From the NCBI GenBank assembly GCA_023381535.1, contig JAMCSN010000180.1, positions 1 to 53,383 of the forward strand: 53,383 bases of DNA, read 5' to 3'. Shown here piece after piece: positions 7,755-17,357 of the stretch (position 1 is its first letter; the number at the start of each line of letters is the position of its first letter). The notes under the pieces are model-generated. The model was given only the letters and a program-made list of their open reading frames with translations, made no database searches and had not been told where the DNA came from. This stretch comes from Bacteroidota bacterium (GTDB lineage Bacteria > Bacteroidota > Ignavibacteria > Ignavibacteriales > Melioribacteraceae). The position numbers and the translations under genes were made by a program.

Positions 7755-8595
7755 AACCAGTTTTCGGGTTGATGACGTTGGCAAATATTTCACATCGATA
7801 GAAAATTATTTTGGGAATCTGCCGCCGTATGAAACTCTGAGTTACTTTTTAATCATTGGAGCGGCGGTTCTTTTCGTAGTTCTTGAAAGGATTTTTCCGT
7901 ACAACAAAGGACAAAGAATTCTGCGCGAAGGATTCTTCAATGATCTTGCCCTCTATACAATAGCTCAAAGCTACATCCTCGGAATAATAATTTTCACTTT
8001 CATCATTGGTGCAATTGATAATTCGACCGGGCTCTCACGGTTAAAAACCTTTTCGAACGTTCCAATCTGGATTCAACTTGTTTTCTTCACCATCACTCAT
8101 GATTTTTATATTTACTGGATGCACCGATGGCAGCACAACAATAAATTTTTGTGGCGAATTCACGAAGCACACCATTCACCAAGAAAAGTTGACTGGCTCT
8201 CCGGCTCGCGTTCACACGCATTTGAAATATTGATTAACCAGACGATAGAGTTTCTTCCGATTGTTCTACTAGGTTCACCGCCGGAAGTTATTGCATACAA
8301 AGGTGTGATCAGCGCTGTGTGGGGAATGTATATTCATTCCAATCTGAACATTCGCAGCGGGGTCATTCAAAAATTTATTAATGGACCGGAGATGCACCGA
8401 TGGCATCATACAACAGGAAAAGGACGAAACAGAAATTTTGCGACTAAACTTGCAATTTGGGATTGGCTTTTCTCAACCGGATTTTTGCCGGTCGGCAACG
8501 CAGAGGAATACGGATTAAAAACTTTTTCCCCAGAAAATTATTTCAAACAATTTGTTTTTGCTTTCAGACCCTTTAAGAAATTGTCATCGGAATAA
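7747..8595 (+). CDS. Fatty acid hydroxylase / sterol desaturase family membrane protein
   Basis: 282 residues from ATG 7747, which overlaps the stop of the NeuB-like gene by 8 bp; a GTG 18 bases upstream is also in frame. Three or four hydrophobic segments lie near 32-50, 73-92, 106-125 and 165-200. The di-iron histidine clusters of the superfamily are present: H118-x7-H126-x3-H130, H139-x2-HH (142-143), H157, H197 and the terminal H217-x2-HH (220-221). Members hydroxylate or desaturate lipids, sphingoid bases or carotenoids using oxygen and iron. Being translationally coupled to a surface-sugar operon, it may modify the lipid carrier or lipid acceptor, but it could equally be an unrelated passenger. 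Confidence 0.85.
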   Translation: MFETSFRVDDVGKYFTSIENYFGNLPPYETLSYFLIIGAAVLFVVLERIFPYNKGQRILREGFFNDLALYTIAQSYILGIIIFTFIIGAIDNSTGLSRLKTFSNVPIWIQLVFFTITHDFYIYWMHRWQHNNKFLWRIHEAHHSPRKVDWLSGSRSHAFEILINQTIEFLPIVLLGSPPEVIAYKGVISAVWGMYIHSNLNIRSGVIQKFINGPEMHRWHHTTGKGRNRNFATKLAIWDWLFSTGFLPVGNAEEYGLKTFSPENYFKQFVFAFRPFKKLSSE

Positions 8596-8597
8596 TA

Positions 8598-8658
8598 GTA
8601 AGGGCTCAATATATTGAGCCCTTACACAGGACATTCTTCGCAGTTCAACTTGTTGAAC
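8598..8658. repeat. Two palindromes between convergent genes
   Basis: Bases 8598-8625 form a perfect 28-nt palindrome (arms GTAAGGGCTCAAT... and mirror). At 8643-8658 a second hairpin has arms GTTCAAC and GTTGAAC with a 2-nt loop. They fill the space between two convergent genes and resemble the paired palindromes seen near the RAYT gene, though the sequence differs. No U-run follows, so a classical intrinsic terminator is not evident. Confidence 0.55.
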
Positions 8659-8673
8659 CCCGACACAAACAAT

Positions 8674-10275
8674 TTACAATCCTGGTATAACCTTATCCTT
8701 TGGATACTTTACAGAGTAAACCAATTTCTTCGAAACTGATTTTCCCCCGTCAACGTCAACCAACCATTTCAGTTTGCCACTATCCGAATCGTAAACGGCG
8801 CCGGATGATTCGATAAGTTTTACGGTTATGTCTTCATTCTTGGAAATCGGTATTTGATCTTCAACCAAAATTTTTGCGGCGGTTTTTTTGTTGTTCTTTA
8901 CTTTAATTTCAAACGCAAACGTGCGCTCCACATTGCTGCTCAAGAATTTATCTTCGGAAAAATCTTTCAGCACTTCGCGCGATACGGAAATATTCTGATC
9001 CCTTCCCAAAGAAAGAACCAAAGTGTCTTTCGTTGTGCCCGGATTAATATTCGATTGACCGACATAAGAATTTTCAAAATAAATATTTGCCTTACCGGGC
9101 AGCAGATTGTAATTGCTCCACTCTGTTAAATAAGCAATCAGAAATGCATTGTTATCTAGCTTAGGTGCCGCATAATATTCATACCTTGCCGGTACAGTAA
9201 AATCTTGCAGCGCAACAGAGTGAGGTTTGTTATCCGATGCAATCGAGTATTTAATTTGCGGAGTGAACTCGACGGAAAGCTGTCTGTCGTTCATTTCAAA
9301 ATAATCCGCCATGGTTTCGGAAGCGCCGGCTGCTTGGGCAGCCATTACCTGCACGTTTGCCGCATCAAGAGATTTGTTCGCCGCACCTTTCATTTCACGG
9401 TACAGCATCGGTCGTGCAAAATCTATGAACCAAGGATAAAGTTCCGGCTTGTTATTATTTGCAATCGGATTTCTTGTTGAAAGAATTATTTCAACATCAT
9501 TCCAATCGAATCCGCCGTTTTGCCAAACGTTTGCTTTGTAATTCAACTGAGCAGGCGAGTTCAACTTATCCACGCGGATATCATAAGCCGGGACCCAACC
9601 GGCGTCGCGCATCAAATATGAAAAATCGATTTCATAACTCGCGGCCGACTTGGTTGAGATAGACACAATAATTTCATTGGTCGGTTTGTTGATTTGGTTG
9701 TTGAGTTCATTCAACTGATTTTGAATCCTGTCAATATTTTTTTGAATCTTCTTCGCGGCGAATGAAAGATCGTACATTTTGCTTTTTATTTCGGTAAGAC
9801 GTTTTCTGAAAAATTCCGCCATCTTCTGCAGTTCGGAAATCGATACGCCGATTTTTTCGTTGCCGATGCTCTTGTTCGCCATCAATAAATCAACTTCGGC
9901 GTTCAGCACGCTGTTTTCACTTTGATTCATCGCAAGCGATTTGTTCAACGCTTGCAGAGAATCCTCAAGCAGTTTTATCTGGGGAGTTTTTTCCTGAGAT
10001 CGCAAAAAGTTGAATTGTTGTCCCACCGACATAATAACGGCATCGCCCTTTGCTGAAACGCTAATGCTGTTTTGATCGATTCCAGACGCCAAGCCGGTAA
10101 AGATAACGTCGTTCAATCCTTTGTTAAGTTTTACTTTTGCAGAATAACTTAACTCGGCGCCGTGCAAAAAAACTTTCACGCTGTTAAGACCGGGTTTGAT
10201 CACTGTTTCGTCGCCCGCAAAATCAAGAGACGAAACGAATACCAACATCACAGATAACAAAAATATCTTTTTCAT
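8674..10275 (-). CDS. DUF4139 (mucoidy-inhibitor MuiA-like) secreted protein
   Basis: 533 residues from the ATG at 10275, which has GGGGAG just upstream; a longer in-frame start adds nine residues without signal character. A signal peptide covers roughly residues 1-21 (KKIFLLSVMLVFVSSLDFAG). DUF4140-type N-terminal domain (VKVFLHGAELSY, a beta sandwich) is followed by a long coiled coil near residues 95-200, then the DUF4139 beta-rich domain (YEIDFSYLMRDAGWVPAYDIRV, here cited only in part: SYLMRDAGW, VPAYDIRV). Members are exported; the name comes from a distant link to mucoidy, and the real function is unknown. It is convergent with the sugar operon and divergent from the sensor kinase. Confidence 0.85.
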   Translation of the reverse strand: MKKIFLLSVMLVFVSSLDFAGDETVIKPGLNSVKVFLHGAELSYSAKVKLNKGLNDVIFTGLASGIDQNSISVSAKGDAVIMSVGQQFNFLRSQEKTPQIKLLEDSLQALNKSLAMNQSENSVLNAEVDLLMANKSIGNEKIGVSISELQKMAEFFRKRLTEIKSKMYDLSFAAKKIQKNIDRIQNQLNELNNQINKPTNEIIVSISTKSAASYEIDFSYLMRDAGWVPAYDIRVDKLNSPAQLNYKANVWQNGGFDWNDVEIILSTRNPIANNNKPELYPWFIDFARPMLYREMKGAANKSLDAANVQVMAAQAAGASETMADYFEMNDRQLSVEFTPQIKYSIASDNKPHSVALQDFTVPARYEYYAAPKLDNNAFLIAYLTEWSNYNLLPGKANIYFENSYVGQSNINPGTTKDTLVLSLGRDQNISVSREVLKDFSEDKFLSSNVERTFAFEIKVKNNKKTAAKILVEDQIPISKNEDITVKLIESSGAVYDSDSGKLKWLVDVDGGKSVSKKLVYSVKYPKDKVIPGL

Positions 10276-10486
10276 TTTAACTCCCCGCGCTTGTTTATTC
10301 AAAGATAGCTAAACTTTTCTTTATACATAAGCTGGCTCCGTCATGTTCCGTTTACTTTTTGTCCAGTGATTCGATACAAACAGATCAAGCCGGCTTTCAA
10401 AAGAGAACCGGTTTCTTTATTTTTTCAGAGCATATAAGAGAGGACATCCAACCCGGCGTCTATCCGACACTTGATTGAACTGACTT

Positions 10487-11986
10487 ATGAAAAATTTATT
10501 GACAGAATTAATAAAGAAAAATTTTAATGCGCTGCTGGAAAGTTGGGCGGTAAAACTATCACCCATTCTTAAGGACAAACTTTTAAACTCTCAAATCAAA
10601 ACCTTCGCGGAAAACAGCATCACCGCTTTCATAGATGTAACGGAAAACAACGACTACCAACAAGCCGATCAATACCTTATAGATATCTACACGCTCTTTT
10701 CGAAAGCCAATTTAAATCTGCTCGAAGTCAGCCAGATTTTCAGTCAAGGCAGATTTGCTCTTATTGAATTAATCGAGCGTGAACGTGTTAACGGCGCCGA
10801 CTCAATTATTTTGCTTGGTTACGCGGACGATTTGATTGAGCAGTTATTCGCGCGTTACGGAATGCTTCATCGAGAGACGAAAATGAAGGAGTTGATGCGC
10901 GACCGCGATCGTCTTTCATCGAAGTTAGAAATCAATCTGCAATATTTGAAAAACATTCTCCACACTTCGGATTCGGCAATCATGATGGTCGATAACGATG
11001 AAAAGTTCATTGCATGGAACAAAGGTGCGGAACAAATTTTCGGTTACACTGAAAATGAAGTGCTCGGGAAATCTTCATCGTTGTTGCTGCCTAAAGGTGA
11101 TCAATACGCAAGTCAGCTGTCCAAGATACAAAGTGAATCGCGAGCGGACGGACGTTCGATGATTCTTGATACGGAACGAAAAAGAAAAGACGGCGAAATT
11201 ATCAGCGTTCGTTTAACCGTAACAAGTCTTCAAGACAAGCTCGGCAAGTATGCGGGCAGATCGATTATTATTAACGATTACTCGGAATACAAACGTCTTC
11301 AGGCGCAGATCGATCAATCTGAAAAGCTTGCCGTCATTGGACAGATTGCCGCCGGTGTTGCGCATGAAATCGGGAATCCATTGACTTCAATTTCCTCGCT
11401 GGTTCAAATTCTTCAGAGAAGGAGTCAAGATCAGTTCATGAATGAGCAGTTGGTTAACATCAAAGAAAATATTGATAGGATAACAAAGATTGTACGCGAG
11501 CTTGTGGATTTTTCCCGACCGCCAAGTTATGAAACCGAATCTCAGGACATCAGCGACATAATCAAAACTGCACTTGGAATTGTAAAGTACGATAAGCGTG
11601 TGCGTCACGTAAATTTTGAAACCGATCTTAAAACCGGTCTGCCACGCGTAAATGTTGCCGCCGATCAGCTTCTCCAAGTTTTTGTGAACATTCTTATCAA
11701 CGCACTTGATGCAATTGAAGGCAACGGAACAATTACAATGAAGTCGGACTTTGACAATAGAAACGTTTCGGTTACAATTACCGATAACGGCTGCGGTATG
11801 GATGATGTAACAATTGAAAAAATCTTCGATCCGTTCTTTACGACGAAAGAAGTTGGCAAAGGAACCGGACTGGGGCTATCGGTCAGTTACGGAATCGTTC
11901 ATCGGTTTCACGGTGAAATTAGAGTTAAAAGTAAAATCAATGAGGGAAGCACTTTCACAATAATTCTTCCTATTGCGCAAAATTAG
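10487..11986 (+). CDS. PAS-domain sensor histidine kinase (NtrB-like) with RsbRD-type N-terminus
   Basis: 499 residues, no membrane segments, so cytoplasmic. Residues 1-130 are all-helical and resemble the RsbRD N-terminal module used in stressosome and kinase sensors; a coiled segment at 135-155 leads to a PAS domain at about 155-270 ([18 protein letters not shown]). The dimerisation/phosphoacceptor box has H293 in [10 protein letters not shown], and the ATPase domain shows the N box ([12 protein letters not shown]), DNGCGMD and [11 protein letters not shown]. Eleven bases separate it from the sigma-54 response regulator, its obvious partner. The ligand sensed is unknown. The 211-bp upstream gap to the divergent DUF4139 gene must hold its promoter, but I see no convincing match. 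Confidence 0.92.
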   Translation: MKNLLTELIKKNFNALLESWAVKLSPILKDKLLNSQIKTFAENSITAFIDVTENNDYQQADQYLIDIYTLFSKANLNLLEVSQIFSQGRFALIELIERERVNGADSIILLGYADDLIEQLFARYGMLHRETKMKELMRDRDRLSSKLEINLQYLKNILHTSDSAIMMVDNDEKFIAWNKGAEQIFGYTENEVLGKSSSLLLPKGDQYASQLSKIQSESRADGRSMILDTERKRKDGEIISVRLTVTSLQDKLGKYAGRSIIINDYSEYKRLQAQIDQSEKLAVIGQIAAGVAHEIGNPLTSISSLVQILQRRSQDQFMNEQLVNIKENIDRITKIVRELVDFSRPPSYETESQDISDIIKTALGIVKYDKRVRHVNFETDLKTGLPRVNVAADQLLQVFVNILINALDAIEGNGTITMKSDFDNRNVSVTITDNGCGMDDVTIEKIFDPFFTTKEVGKGTGLGLSVSYGIVHRFHGEIRVKSKINEGSTFTIILPIAQN

Positions 11987-11997
11987 ACGGAGAAAAA

Positions 11998-13368
11998 ATG
12001 TCTGCAAAAATTTTGATTGTCGATGATGAAAAACCAATCCGCGATTCGCTTAAGATGGTCTTGGATGAAGAAGGATTTTCTACCGAAGTTGCCGCCGACG
12101 GCGAGGAAGCGCTTCAAAAGATTCAAGAAATTAATTTTGATATTGTTGTTACAGATATTAAAATGCCGAAGCTGGATGGTATGCAGCTCTTGGAATCTGC
12201 ATCCAAGATTTCCCCCGAAACATTTTTTATTATCATGACGGCATACGCTTCCGTTAAAACCGCTATCGATGCACTCCGGCAGGGCGCGTTTGATTACTTA
12301 ATAAAACCGGTAGAGTTCGACGACTTGATCATACGCATAAAAAGACTAGTCAATTACAAAAAGATGGCGCTCGAAAATAAAACGTTACGGCAAAGAATTT
12401 CTTCCGATACGGGGTTCACAAATCTTATCGGCAAAAGTGAACCGATGAAAAAAGTTTTCCGAATAATTCAACAGGTGGCGCCGACAAACAGCAATGTTTT
12501 AATTTACGGAAAAAGCGGAACGGGAAAAGAGCTCGTCGCCAAAGCAATTCATTTCAACAGCCGCAGAAAAGATAATATTTTTCTTCCGATCAATTGCGGC
12601 GCAATTTCCGAAAACTTAATCGAAAGCGAATTGTTCGGACATAAAAAAGGATCGTTCACCGGTGCAACTGAAGATAAGCAGGGACTCTTCAAAGTAGCCG
12701 ACGGCGGAACACTTTTCTTGGATGAGATAGGCGAGCTGCCGTTAAATTTACAGGTAAAACTTTTGCGCGCAATTGAAGACAAAGAATTTATTCCGGTCGG
12801 CGGAGTAAAACCAGTGAGCACCAACGTAAGAATAATTGCCGCTACAAATCAAAATTTGTTTGAAAAGACAAAATCCGGAGAATTTAGAGAAGACCTTTTC
12901 TACAGATTGAACGTTGTGGAACTAAAGCTCCCCTCGCTGAACGAACGCAAGGAAGATATTCCCTTGCTTATCTCGCACTTTTTAGAAATGTACTGCGGTG
13001 AAATGGGTAAAAAAATTCTCGGCGTTACAAACGAAACAATGAAGGTTTTGATTTCGCATGATTGGCGCGGCGGTGTAAGAGAATTGGAAAACGTTATCGA
13101 ACGCGCAGTTATTTTTGCCGCCGGAGATTATCTTACCATCAACGACCTTGCCGAATATGTCCGCGGCAGCGACCAACCCGGCAGTTATCCCGATTCATTG
13201 AAAGACGCATTAAGAAATTTTGAGCACGAGCACATATTAAAGACAATAAAAAAGTACGAATACAACAAAGAAGAAGTCGCCAAGGCATTGGAGATCGGGC
13301 TATCGTCGCTTTACCGAAAAATGGATGAGCTTGGTATTCCAACTAAGTTTCCAAAAGAAGAGTCATAA
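11998..13368 (+). CDS. Sigma-54-dependent response regulator (NtrC family)
   Basis: 456 residues with the full three-domain plan. Receiver 1-120: acidic pair D9-D10, phospho-acceptor D53 in VVTDIKMP, K102 in LIKP. AAA+ domain about 142-375: Walker A GKSGTGKE 171-178, the sigma-54-contacting loop GSFTGA 218-223, Walker B GGTLFLDEIGE 236-246, arginine finger region near FREDLFYRLNV. C-terminal Fis-like helix-turn-helix ends KEEVAKALEIGLSSLYRKM. The GAFTGA loop has serine at position 2, a substitution found in active members. It activates RpoN promoters when phosphorylated by the upstream kinase. Target promoters were not located; no confident -24/-12 element was found in this window. GGAGAAAA precedes the ATG. 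Confidence 0.95.
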   Translation: MSAKILIVDDEKPIRDSLKMVLDEEGFSTEVAADGEEALQKIQEINFDIVVTDIKMPKLDGMQLLESASKISPETFFIIMTAYASVKTAIDALRQGAFDYLIKPVEFDDLIIRIKRLVNYKKMALENKTLRQRISSDTGFTNLIGKSEPMKKVFRIIQQVAPTNSNVLIYGKSGTGKELVAKAIHFNSRRKDNIFLPINCGAISENLIESELFGHKKGSFTGATEDKQGLFKVADGGTLFLDEIGELPLNLQVKLLRAIEDKEFIPVGGVKPVSTNVRIIAATNQNLFEKTKSGEFREDLFYRLNVVELKLPSLNERKEDIPLLISHFLEMYCGEMGKKILGVTNETMKVLISHDWRGGVRELENVIERAVIFAAGDYLTINDLAEYVRGSDQPGSYPDSLKDALRNFEHEHILKTIKKYEYNKEEVAKALEIGLSSLYRKMDELGIPTKFPKEES

Positions 13369-13452
13369 CCTCCGCGCCAAGAATTGAACGGGCGGTGAAG
13401 TATTTGCGGTAATTTCTTATATTTAATTAGTTACTCATAAAACGAAGACGCA

Positions 13453-14943
13453 ATGAAAAAAAACGATGTCGATTACTCCGGTTTAAACAATTTTCCCGAA
13501 GGGATGACGGATGTTTTTTTCATTGCCGAAAGTTTTGACGGACAAAATGATTTTTTCATTTCGGACTCCATCGAGAAAATTACCGGCTACTCTCCCTCTG
13601 AAATAGACGCTCTGCCTGAACATCTTTACTCGCTTGTATTAGACGAAGATTTGCCGACCATTAAGAAAGCTTTGACCGAATTAGAAAATGATTCTGCTCG
13701 AAACGGGTCTGAACTAACATACCGCGTAATTGCAAAGGATGGAAGGATTGTTTGGCTTGATGAAACTATTTTTGTGAGAAGAGAATTTACGACCGGTAAA
13801 ATTGCGGAGCAAAAAAGCACGGTTATCGATATCACCTTGCTTAAGAATAAAGAAGCCGAACTTCAAAAATCGGTTGATACATTGAAAGAGCTCAACGCTT
13901 CAAAAGATAAATTCATTTCGATAATTTCTCACGATCTCCGCGCTCCATTTACAACCTTGCTAGGATTTTCGGAGATACTTTTAAATGAAGCCGAGGTTTC
14001 CGAAGAAGAAAAGAACGAATACCTGCATTACATTTACGATGCATCAAAGTCTCAACTGAATCTTATCAATTGCCTTTTGGATTGGTCGCGTCTGCAAACA
14101 GGCAGAATCAAAGTCGAACCGGTACGTCTCAATGTAAAGCAAGCAATCTCAACCGCAATAACACCGCTCACAGGCGATGCGATGCGAAAAAATATTGATA
14201 TCAAATTGGATGTCCCTTCGGATCTTCACATCAATGCAGATGAAAGATTGTTCGGTCAGGCAATTATCAATTTTACCACTAACGCTATTAAATTTACGCC
14301 GGAAGGAAAAGACGTTCACATATCTTCCAGCAGATTTAAGGAAGGAATGATCGAGATAGTTGTTCGCGACGAAGGTCTCGGCATTTCGGAAGAGAACCAA
14401 TCAAAACTTTTTCGAATCGATCAAAAATTTTCGCTGGTCGGAACGGGCGGAGAAAAAGGAAGCGGTCTAGGACTCACATTAGTCAAAGAAATCATAGATA
14501 AGCACGGCGGACAAGTTTGGTTTTATTCGCAGATCGGCGAAGGGAGTGAATTCCATTTCACCGTTCCGGAGGCAAAGAATCTAATTCTTCTCGTCGAAGA
14601 TGATGAGGAAGTCCGCAACTCTTATAAAAAAATAATTGAAACCGCACTTCCGAACTTTGATCTGAAATTTGCCGCCAACGGTTACGAAGCAATTAACATG
14701 TACCGCGATCTTCTGCCGACAATTATAATAACAGATCACGACATGCCGCTAATGAACGGTATTCAGCTGGTTGAAGCGATACACAAAAAAGAATCGAATC
14801 GTTCGATTCCGATTGTTGTAATTTCCACAAAGCTCAGCGAAGAAATAACTAAAAAGTATTTGAAACTTGGTATAGATAAAATTGTGTTGAAACCCGTTGA
14901 TCAGGAACAACTTGCCAAGGTTGTTCGCGAGTGTCTGTACTAA
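13453..14943 (+). CDS. Hybrid PAS histidine kinase with C-terminal receiver
   Basis: 496 residues, cytoplasmic. PAS/PAC domain about 15-130 (EKITGYSPSEI, then FVRREF...VIDIT), HisKA with H160 in IISHDLRAPF, HATPase with NFTTNAIKFTP, DEGLGI and GSGLGLTLVKEII, and a receiver from about 378 with EDDEEV, phospho-acceptor aspartate in ITDHDMPLMNG and KPVDQEQL near the end. In such hybrids the receiver feeds back on the kinase or passes phosphate to another protein; no separate phosphotransfer protein or output domain is adjacent. It starts 84 bases after the NtrC-like gene, so it may be a separate unit. Next gene, 36 bases downstream, is a NusG paralogue, which might be co-transcribed. Confidence 0.92.
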   Translation: MKKNDVDYSGLNNFPEGMTDVFFIAESFDGQNDFFISDSIEKITGYSPSEIDALPEHLYSLVLDEDLPTIKKALTELENDSARNGSELTYRVIAKDGRIVWLDETIFVRREFTTGKIAEQKSTVIDITLLKNKEAELQKSVDTLKELNASKDKFISIISHDLRAPFTTLLGFSEILLNEAEVSEEEKNEYLHYIYDASKSQLNLINCLLDWSRLQTGRIKVEPVRLNVKQAISTAITPLTGDAMRKNIDIKLDVPSDLHINADERLFGQAIINFTTNAIKFTPEGKDVHISSSRFKEGMIEIVVRDEGLGISEENQSKLFRIDQKFSLVGTGGEKGSGLGLTLVKEIIDKHGGQVWFYSQIGEGSEFHFTVPEAKNLILLVEDDEEVRNSYKKIIETALPNFDLKFAANGYEAINMYRDLLPTIIITDHDMPLMNGIQLVEAIHKKESNRSIPIVVISTKLSEEITKKYLKLGIDKIVLKPVDQEQLAKVVRECLY

Positions 14944-14979
14944 TCATTCAATCAACTTGTTCTTGAAAGGAGCAGTTAA

Positions 14980-15501
14980 ATGACGATGCCAGCCGCGTCG
15001 GATATTAGAAAATGGTTCGCCCTGTACACCAAACCTCAGCAGGAATTCAAGGCGTCTTTGCAGCTAGAAGGCAAAGAGATTGAATACTACCTTCCGACAA
15101 TTACTCACGTCAGACAATGGAGCGATAGAAAGAAAAAAATTCAAGTGCCGCTTTTTAGAGGATACGTTTTCATTCATACAACGGAAAAAGAAAAATGGCG
15201 GGCGATTCAGCAATCCTCGGTTGTAAGAATAGTGGGTTTTAACGGCAAGCCGTCGTGCATTCCGGATTGGGAAATCGAAAACGTGAAAAAGCTGCTCGAA
15301 AAATCTCCCGAAGTTTTTGTAAGCCATCAAATTGAACTTGGAACAAAAGTCAGAATTATTGACGGACCATTTAATGATGTCGTTGGTGTTGTGTGTAAAC
15401 GTCAGGAAGAAAAATGGTTTTGCGTCTCAATAGAATTACTCCGCCAGACTGTGATGGTTCGTTTGACTGAAGAAAACATCGTACAAATTTTAGAAAACTA
15501 A
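14980..15501 (+). CDS. UpxY/NusG-like transcription antitermination factor
   Basis: 173 residues. NGN domain about 9-110: KWFALYTKPQQEFKA, YLPTITHVRQWSDR, PLFRGYVFI, the hallmark of NusG/RfaH/UpxY paralogues. KOW-type domain about 120-170 with IDGPFNDVVGVV. UpxY and LoaP proteins in Bacteroidota and Firmicutes act on their own polysaccharide or secondary-metabolite operons, reading through terminators in the leader. A core NusG normally sits beside secE/rplK, which are not here, so this is a specialised paralogue. Unusually it does not head a capsule operon in this window; the nearest sugar cluster is 6 kb upstream. AAGGAGCAG gives a strong ribosome site. Confidence 0.9.
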   Translation: MTMPAASDIRKWFALYTKPQQEFKASLQLEGKEIEYYLPTITHVRQWSDRKKKIQVPLFRGYVFIHTTEKEKWRAIQQSSVVRIVGFNGKPSCIPDWEIENVKKLLEKSPEVFVSHQIELGTKVRIIDGPFNDVVGVVCKRQEEKWFCVSIELLRQTVMVRLTEENIVQILEN

Positions 15502-15563
15502 TCTTTTCCCGTCACATTATTTTTATTAAATTGAAACAGAATTAAGTATCCCACAATTAATAT

Positions 15564-16538
15564 ATGCTCAAACAAAAAGAATTGATTGATCTTTCTATCG
15601 GTGATGAAATCACACTTTTCCTTATCGTCAGTAAGTTCGAAATAAAAACTTCCAAGACCGGTTCAAGTTATTTGAATCTTGAGCTTAGAGATAAATCTGC
15701 AATTTTGCCCGCAAAAGTTTGGGATCGCATTGATAATATTAAGGATACCATTAGAGATGGAACAATTGTAAAAATTGCAGGAAAGATAGAAGAGTTTAAC
15801 GGCGCACCGCAAATTAAGATTGATAAAATCCGTGCCGCAAAAGATAACGACGATGTTCATCCGGATGATTTTTTGCCAAGGTCTAAACGGCCGCTTGATG
15901 TTATGGTCAATGAATTAAACCAGGTTGTCGATTCGATAACGAACATGTACCTAAACAAACTTATCAAGTCAATCTTGAGCGGTGAAAATCTGGAAAAATT
16001 TTGCCGCACGCCAGCGGGTAAAGCGTGGCATCACGCTTATGTTCACGGATTGCTTGAACACACATTGGAGATTGTTAAGATCTGCGATTTGATGTGCACG
16101 TTCCATCCGGAAATTAATCGTGATCTTTTGGTCAGCGGCGCCCTGCTACATGATTTCGGAAAAACGGAAGAGCTTATGTATGATTCTGTTTTTGATTATT
16201 CCGACAAAGGGAGACTTATCGGACACATCATGATAGGCGCTCTTGAAGTAGAAAAAACGGCATCAACAATCCCGGACTTTCCGGACAGTTTGAAAAATCA
16301 ACTCGTTCACCTCATCTTAAGTCACCAAGGCAAATTGGAATTTGCATCACCGGTAGAACCGAAAACATTGGAAGCAATTGTGTTATATCAAGCCGATGAA
16401 CTTAGCGCAAAGACAAATGCGTACAGATATGCGATAGAAGCAGACAAAAATAAAGGCGGCAGCTGGACAAGATTTTTACCTCTCGCTAATACCGCATTAT
16501 ATATATCGAACGAAGAATCAAAAAAAACAACTACTTAA
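15564..16538 (+). CDS. YhaM-like 3'-5' exoribonuclease (OB fold + HD domain)
   Basis: 324 residues. Residues 12-95 form an OB-fold (tRNA_anti type): ITLFLIVSKFEIKTSKTG, LELRDKSAILPAKVWD. Residues 155-290 carry an HD phosphohydrolase domain with H161, H166 (VHGLLEHTLEI) and the H196-D197 pair in GALLHDFGK. This OB-HD arrangement and length match Bacillus YhaM, a 3'-5' exonuclease of RNA and DNA dependent on manganese. The start ATG is 62 bases after the NusG paralogue. Terminal KKTTT is unremarkable. Followed 22 bases later by a TPR gene. Confidence 0.88.
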   Translation: MLKQKELIDLSIGDEITLFLIVSKFEIKTSKTGSSYLNLELRDKSAILPAKVWDRIDNIKDTIRDGTIVKIAGKIEEFNGAPQIKIDKIRAAKDNDDVHPDDFLPRSKRPLDVMVNELNQVVDSITNMYLNKLIKSILSGENLEKFCRTPAGKAWHHAYVHGLLEHTLEIVKICDLMCTFHPEINRDLLVSGALLHDFGKTEELMYDSVFDYSDKGRLIGHIMIGALEVEKTASTIPDFPDSLKNQLVHLILSHQGKLEFASPVEPKTLEAIVLYQADELSAKTNAYRYAIEADKNKGGSWTRFLPLANTALYISNEESKKTTT

Positions 16539-16560
16539 AAATTAACTGAGGAACGGTAAC

Positions 16561-17346
16561 ATGAAAAAACAAAACGGCATAGTACTGATTCTATTCCTCG
16601 CTTTGTCATTTGCATCAGTAAAAATATTTGCGCAATCAATTGATCAGATGATCAACGAAGTTGAAGATTACTACAAACAATTCAATAATGAGAAAGCTCT
16701 TGAAGTTCTGAAGAAAGCGGAAAAGATAGATCCAAATAATTTTGAAGTTCTCTGGCGTATTTCACGCACGTATGTTGACATAGCCGACAAAATGCCGAAA
16801 GGCACAAGTGCTGAAGAAGATGCTCAGCTCGCGACATATCAAAAAGCGCTTGAGTACGCGGACAAAGCAGTTAAAATAAAACCAGATCAATCCGTAGGCT
16901 TCTTGAGGCGCGCAATTGCAAATGGAAAGATTGCTCTCTTCAAAGGTGTCTTTTCCGTAGCTGGAGTAGTAAACAGCGTTCGAGCTGATGTAGAAAAAGC
17001 GATTCAGCTCGGCAACGGCGGAAATTTTATTCAAGGCGTTGCTCATTATGTTCTAGCAAGAACACATGCCAAGACAAGTGAGAAATGGAAACCGGCGCGC
17101 TCAATTCTCGGATTAGGCTGGGCGGATAATGAAATTGCTATTCAAGAATACAAGAAAGCAATCGAAATTTATCCCGGTTATATGATGTTCTATGTTGATT
17201 ATGCGCATTCATTAATTCGTGAGGACGATTACAAAACCGCACGCGAGATGCTGAACAAAGCTCTAACTTGTCAATTCCAGCATCAAGATGATGTAAACCG
17301 TCTTGCCGAAGCAAAGAAAATGCTGAACGATATTAAAAACGAATAG
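16561..17346 (+). CDS. Secreted TPR-repeat protein
   Basis: 261 residues. A signal peptide spans about 1-24 (GIVLILFLALSFASVKIFAQ), then several tetratricopeptide-type helical pairs: NNEKALEVLKKAEKIDPNNF, the segment AQLATYQKALEYADKAVKIKP, and EIAIQEYKKAIEIYPGYMMF (each quoted as a 20-residue or shorter excerpt). TPR proteins scaffold periplasmic complexes; no specific partner is suggested by context. Ribosome site GAGGAACGG. The gene ends just before a hairpin with a T8 run at 17358-17390. Confidence 0.8.
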   Translation: MKKQNGIVLILFLALSFASVKIFAQSIDQMINEVEDYYKQFNNEKALEVLKKAEKIDPNNFEVLWRISRTYVDIADKMPKGTSAEEDAQLATYQKALEYADKAVKIKPDQSVGFLRRAIANGKIALFKGVFSVAGVVNSVRADVEKAIQLGNGGNFIQGVAHYVLARTHAKTSEKWKPARSILGLGWADNEIAIQEYKKAIEIYPGYMMFYVDYAHSLIREDDYKTAREMLNKALTCQFQHQDDVNRLAEAKKMLNDIKNE

Positions 17347-17357
17347 TGATCATCGTG

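Noticed and set aside
13384..13425. Bacteroidota promoter ahead of the hybrid kinase
   Set aside because: TATATTTA is present but no TTTG at the right distance (gaps of 11 or 31).
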